A stretch of DNA of 64,000 nucleotides from Holothuria scabra (Eukaryota > Echinodermata > Holothuroidea > Aspidochirotida > Holothuriidae). The notes beneath the pieces were generated by a model. The model worked only from the letters and a program-made list of their open reading frames with translations. It was not told the DNA's origin and made no database searches. This document shows positions 61,179 to 64,000 of the stretch, in pieces. Numbering within the stretch: the stretch's first letter is position 1; the number at the start of each line of letters is the position of its first letter. The stretch spans positions 49,913,000-49,976,999 of the forward strand of contig CM074185.1 in NCBI GenBank assembly GCA_037179385.1, in the 5' to 3' direction. Both the position numbers and the translations under genes were made by a program.

Positions 61179-61290
61179 GCGCACTGCTTAACAAGGAAAC
61201 TTCTTGATTGGATATTACTTTTTGTATTGTATCGATTGAATTATTTGTTAAAGTTAGCCGGTTAGGAAATTTTTATTGTTTTTGAGATAC
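61179..61290. mobile_element. MITE family P, truncated copy
   Basis: Begins TGCGCACTGCTTAACAAGG with CTTGATTGG, then AGTTAGCCGGTTAGGAAATTT; inverted relative to copies at 58460 and 63550, and one end is lost. Confidence 0.6.
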
Positions 61291-61544
61291 ACCTTTACCT
61301 ATTGTGCTATTGAAACGACTGTAAAAAGTATTTAGTGGCTTTCGTTTTGTTTGCTACAATCAACGTATGACACATGTTATAGTAAGACAGTAGTATAAAG
61401 ATCTACACTAAAGAAATGTTGAGATATTCCATTGATGTCCTTTTGCTAAAGAAGGGCATTCAATAAAAAGAAAAACATTAGAAAAAGAATAATCTAAGAA
61501 AATAAGGAAATAAAAGGATTATAATGAAAATGTTGTCAGTTATC

Positions 61545-61583
61545 CCCCACCCCCACCCACCACCCCACTCCACACACACACAT
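61545..61583. repeat. C/CA-rich simple repeat
   Basis: CCCCCACCCCCACCCACC followed by (CA)n. Confidence 0.85.
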
Positions 61584-61768
61584 TCTGCAACAACGAACCG
61601 TTGAAAAGAAAATTCCTAAGCTGGATATTTTTAGGTGTTCTATACATAATGATGCGTATTCAAAACAGGCCTAAGGGATATAAAATGCTAAATATTGAGA
61701 TAACCACAAGGAAACACTAAATTATTTTAGAGTGATAAATTCGAAGCGTATTTGGAAAAGTCTAAAAC

Positions 61769-64000
61769 CTATCCAAATACAAGTGCTCCTATCAAAACTC
61801 CGATAACAACTTTCTCGCATCCACAATCGCCCCGTCTTTTTCGTGAAACGCCCTTTGCTTCCAACCAGTACGAAGGCTGAGAAGAACACATTCCAGCTAC
61901 TGCGATGTCATTCGTCAATAGAATATAACCAAACGGAATTTTGGAAGCCTCTTCGAGATGCAACACAATTTCGTTCTGATTTCCAGTCACCTGCAAGAGT
62001 TTTATTTGTGATTAAATATTTTAAACTCCCCCATTTAATCAAATCAAGGACGTCGATCTTATTTGAGGAAGGGGGGGGGGCGCTAAAATTTTCCAATAAC
62101 CGGTCGAACCCTGTATCGTGTCCCCGACTATAATTTTCTATACTGAGCAATCCACACCTACACACTCAAGGGCGTACACATCCAACCACAAACTGACATA
62201 TATACACACTCAGAATGACACGCACATTGTCTACACTCAAACTAACGTGTCTGGAAGCTCCAACGTACTGTAATCTGTACATCACAGTGTTAATACTTTG
62301 TTTATGTTGCTTGTAGTTTTTTAATCTGCCTGAATTATTGGGGGCAAAAATATATGTTTGACCTCAATATTTTTATTTGAATGCCAAGTTTCCCCTGACC
62401 CCAGGATCAACGCCACTGAATCAAATAATAAAGCAACTCTTTAATGAGCTCCATGAAAAAAAAAGGCCGGCCATTACCTTCCCGGTTAAAGAGCCTGTTA
62501 AAGCAGGGGTCATTAGTAACCCCTTCCTGGTGTAACCAGGGAGTTGTGAGAGTTAAAAACTGCCTTGTTTTAAAAAAAAAAAACCTCTCCAACATAATAC
62601 AGTACTAAAATAAGAGGGTTGTCATACGTGGAGTAAAACGAGGAGACGGTGTAACGAGGAAATGATTGAATCTGAATTTCTGAATTAACGGAATGGCACC
62701 CTGCGAAGAATATCAAAGATTTTTTTTACATCAGGGATTTGAAGAGGAGTGCTATATGGGGTGAGGTACAATAAGGCTTTACATGAAAGCAAATGTAGAC
62801 CTCTATACCTCCAGTTGGCACGTAGCAAACCATGCATCCAAGATGTCCCCTTGGTACTTTAAATTGGCCATCTTGTGAATTTTTATAAATTACACGCCTT
62901 AACCTACTTTTCGTTAATATCTGTGAGGGAGTTGTTCCACTTTATTTCAGCCCTTCACATACAGTCAGTTCGCCAATTTAAAGGCACCGAATTGCTATCA
63001 TCACCCCCAAAATGGGACCTATGTATCTTTACACAATCGCAGTGGCAGAGAACGCAAGGTGATAGAAAATGCAAAAACCATTTTTACCCCAAGTGGAGGA
63101 AACCCCATCCAAATTTAAAAACTATCACTTAACTTTTGGCCAAACGAATATGAGCAAAGAATGCCAAATGAATCATTCCTAAAAGAAAATATTGTGCAAT
63201 GGAGGATGGACTGGACCATACATTAACAGTGAATAACGTCTGAACGAATGGTTCATGCCAGTCATGACGAGGGTGCAGCTGAAGGCATTTAGCGATAACA
63301 CTTACCTCCGGGAGTAGACTACCCTATTGTAACGCACAATTCTAGAGTTTTTTTTTTTTTTCTTTTGCATTCAGATACAAATATATTTCGAATTCAAGAT
63401 GGAAGAGAAATCACATTGTTCACTTATATATAACCTTATTAACACATCCTAACCTTGAGAAAAATGGAGTAGCTTAAGATGAGTGCATGTATCAGTCACA
63501 ATGGGTTATTTCAAGATGACACACGGTCACTCGACTTTTGTGCGGCGACGCGCACTGTTTAACAAGAAATTTCCTAACTGGCTAACGATAGCCCTAATTC
63601 CTAACCTATTCTCTAACCCTAACAAAGAATGCAATTGATACAATACAATGTCAACAACCAATCAAGAAACGCCTTGCTAAACAGTGCGCATCTACCCACT
63701 TTTATGGACTGTTGTAGAAGTTGAGGAAATAACGAGGTATGAATAAGCGATTTGTATACACGACTATTTCCAACACTCATAAACAGCCGTTCACACAGTC
63801 ATACAATGGGCAATAATACGTCGGAACCTCTCTTTAAAGTAAAACCTTTTGTAGTAGTTAAACTTTTAAAGCTTCATAATACGTATGTAAATGAGACTCT
63901 GAAACACACCTGCACAGAATCTTCTGTCTCTTCATATACAAATATTGGTATCAAATCGTCTTTTTCTAGTGGAACATTTTCCAATCGGGAAAAGAAGCAA
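61769..64000 (-). CDS. BRICHOS-domain secreted precursor, gene D (exons 3-4; 5' end beyond window)
   Basis: Minus strand. E3 begins beyond 64000 and ends at 63910 (CFFSRLENVPLEKDDLIP with the first BRICHOS Cys; donor GTGTGT). E4 is 61990-61769 (acceptor CTCTTGCAG), phase 0, 73 residues to TAG. E4 shows IPFGYILLTNDI, the second-Cys motif MCSSQPSYWLEAKG, the tetrabasic RKRR and the tail GDCGCEKVVIGVLIGALVFG. The tail differs from exon C mainly by a second Cys (GDCGC), so an intra-peptide or inter-peptide disulfide is possible, and it ends in Gly (potential amidation). Intron 3 is about 1.9 kb, like gene B (1.8 kb). Signal and linker exons are expected to the right of the window. Family call strong; peptide function inferred. 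Confidence 0.85.
62000..63549. other. Gene D intron 3; no other gene
   Basis: Contains a G run near 62071, a transposon end (ATCAACGCCACTG, about 62405-62417), small inverted repeats around 62480-62560 and a T run at about 63350. Confidence 0.5.
63550..63689. mobile_element. MITE family P, copy 2
   Basis: Ends GCGCACTGTTTAACAAG and CTTGCTAAACAGTGCGC, 140 bp; interior matches 58460-58602. Confidence 0.85.

Noticed and set aside
61095..61194. Cys/His-rich repeat frame (PQCVTMCHN-like)
   Set aside because: It is the translation of the 10-bp minisatellite ACATTGTG(A/G)C, not a metal-binding protein.
1..64000. CRISPR array, bacterial operons or prophage
   Set aside because: The regularly spaced repeats seen are eukaryotic minisatellites; genes have introns and TATA/AATAAA signals, and no prokaryotic gene organisation is present.

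Overview
This is about 64 kb of AT-rich animal nuclear DNA, not prokaryotic. Coding regions are short exons bounded by GT/AG splice sites, and much of the rest is non-autonomous DNA transposons, fold-back elements, a tRNA-derived SINE, microsatellites and poly-C/poly-G runs. No long transposase or reverse transcriptase frame, rRNA or functional tRNA is visible. The gene families (BRICHOS-domain precursors, Bcl-2 family) and the repeat style suggest a marine invertebrate. An echinoderm, hemichordate or cephalochordate is a guess, not a result.

Layout. (1) 1-636: partial copy of a TA-flanked transposon whose complete inverted copy is at 26466-27812. (2) 1.69-5.47 kb: two head-out, inverted copies of a two-exon Bcl-2-like gene (BH3, BH1, BH2, C-terminal membrane anchor), each with different nonsense lesions, separated by about 2 kb that holds a further transposon. 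(3) 5.9-13.0 kb, minus strand: six consistent exons of an unrecognised secreted protein, with an 8-bp-TSD (hAT-like) element inside its first intron. (4) 13.8-20.0 kb: a second copy of that hAT-like element, opened by two later insertions, one of which holds a third. (5) 20-36 kb: mainly fold-back and inverted-repeat DNA, plus one orphan BRICHOS last exon at 25.9 kb (+). (6) 36-64 kb: a BRICHOS gene cluster. Gene A (minus, exons 36123-39154) and gene B (plus, complete, about 48232-54047) diverge; gene D (minus, 61769 to beyond the window end) converges on B.

The main system is the BRICHOS cluster. The coding exons follow one plan and are all phase 0: signal peptide; linker ending in the conserved Asp region; exon with the first BRICHOS Cys; last exon with the second BRICHOS Cys, a tetrabasic furin-type site (RQRR or RKRR) and a short C-terminal peptide ending in Gly. 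This is the architecture of precursors in which BRICHOS chaperones a beta-prone C-terminal peptide released by proteolysis, such as the annelid arenicin-type antimicrobial peptide precursors. The released peptides here differ strongly between paralogues. Gene A lacks its last exon and the only orphan last exon lies 10 kb away in inverted orientation, which suggests an inversion or an assembly error. All exon calls are by eye from splice sites, phase and paralogue comparison; no search was run.
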